This document shows positions 63,943 through 64,000 of a DNA stretch of 64,000 nucleotides, piece by piece. Each line of letters starts with the position of its first letter. Position 1 is the first letter of the stretch. Both the position numbers and the translations under genes were made by a program. Below the pieces are notes generated by a model. That model made no database searches. It was not told the origin of the DNA and saw only the letters and a program-made list of their open reading frames with translations. Source of the stretch: JAVJSD01 sp040219575 (GTDB taxonomy: Bacteria > Planctomycetota > Planctomycetia > Pirellulales > Pirellulaceae); assembly GCA_040219575.1 (NCBI GenBank), contig JAVJSD010000097.1, positions 1 through 64,000 on the forward strand, read 5' to 3'.

Positions 63943-64000
63943 GTGCAACTCATGCTTCTCCGTCCGGTGCTCGTTGCGGCCATGGCCGCGACGTTCTGCC
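63943..64000 (+). CDS. Start of an exported protein, cut by the window edge
   Basis: GTG at 63943 with AAGGA seven bases upstream opens a frame reading (M)QLMLLRPVLVAAMAATFC, the start of a signal peptide. Only 19 codons are inside the window. Some 40 bases upstream, CGGCACGGGGCAGGCT (63889-63904) has the GG-N10-GC spacing of a sigma54 promoter with a poor -12 part. Confidence 0.55.
   Translation, partial: MQLMLLRPVLVAAMAATFC

Overview
GC-rich, densely packed bacterial chromosome segment. The gene set points to Planctomycetota, probably a Pirellulales-like lineage: a complete alternative complex III operon (actABCDEF) running into SCO and a caa3-type cytochrome oxidase; an ECF sigma factor paired with a membrane Ser/Thr kinase carrying a zinc anti-sigma motif; a Tat-exported sialidase-like protein; many exported proteins of unknown function; and an Aquifex-type aconitase. 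The assignment rests on gene content and protein style only; no rRNA or tRNA gene was seen.

Layout. 1-1650 is an IS3-family element with terminal inverted repeats and a -1 frameshift signal. 1688-19208 is a housekeeping and accessory mix: uvrA, three SDR enzymes counting the one at 29523, a MnmE-like GTPase lacking the usual C-terminus, infA, a phosphodiesterase-fold protein, a sirtuin, an epoxide-hydrolase-like enzyme, a cysteine desulfurase of selenocysteine-lyase style and a RecA/KaiC-like ATPase embedded in tandem and palindromic repeats. 19430-22783 encodes one chain joining 2-oxoacid dehydrogenase E1 alpha, E1 beta, a lipoyl domain and a KAS III ketosynthase. 23144-30251 is regulatory and surface related: a CheV-Hpt fusion, ECF sigma factor, kinase, EF-hand protein, sialidase and SDR. 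30321-43558 (minus strand) is the respiratory operon, mostly joined by ATGA overlaps. 44358-50962 holds aconitase divergent from sucA-sucB; this E2 has no visible E3-binding domain. 51049-51213 is a remnant of a quinone oxidoreductase gene, followed by a bacterial eRF1-like protein and a B12-binding radical SAM protein.

54830-64000 is an envelope/osmotic-stress island of small genes: two MpsC/DUF2294 proteins, a sigma54 activator followed by a matching -24/-12 promoter, a BON protein, two DUF3309 peptides, a Pmp3/YqaE peptide, a DUF378 protein, a YeaQ/GlsB protein, CsrA, a ferritin-like protein, two lipoproteins and a probable LTxxQ-like protein. Three of its leaders carry copies of one structured RNA whose basal stem is mutually exclusive with a strong intrinsic terminator. 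This looks like a riboswitch-type attenuator family and is, with the E1-lipoyl-KAS III fusion, the most interesting content of the window. Several families of dispersed palindromes also occur between genes.
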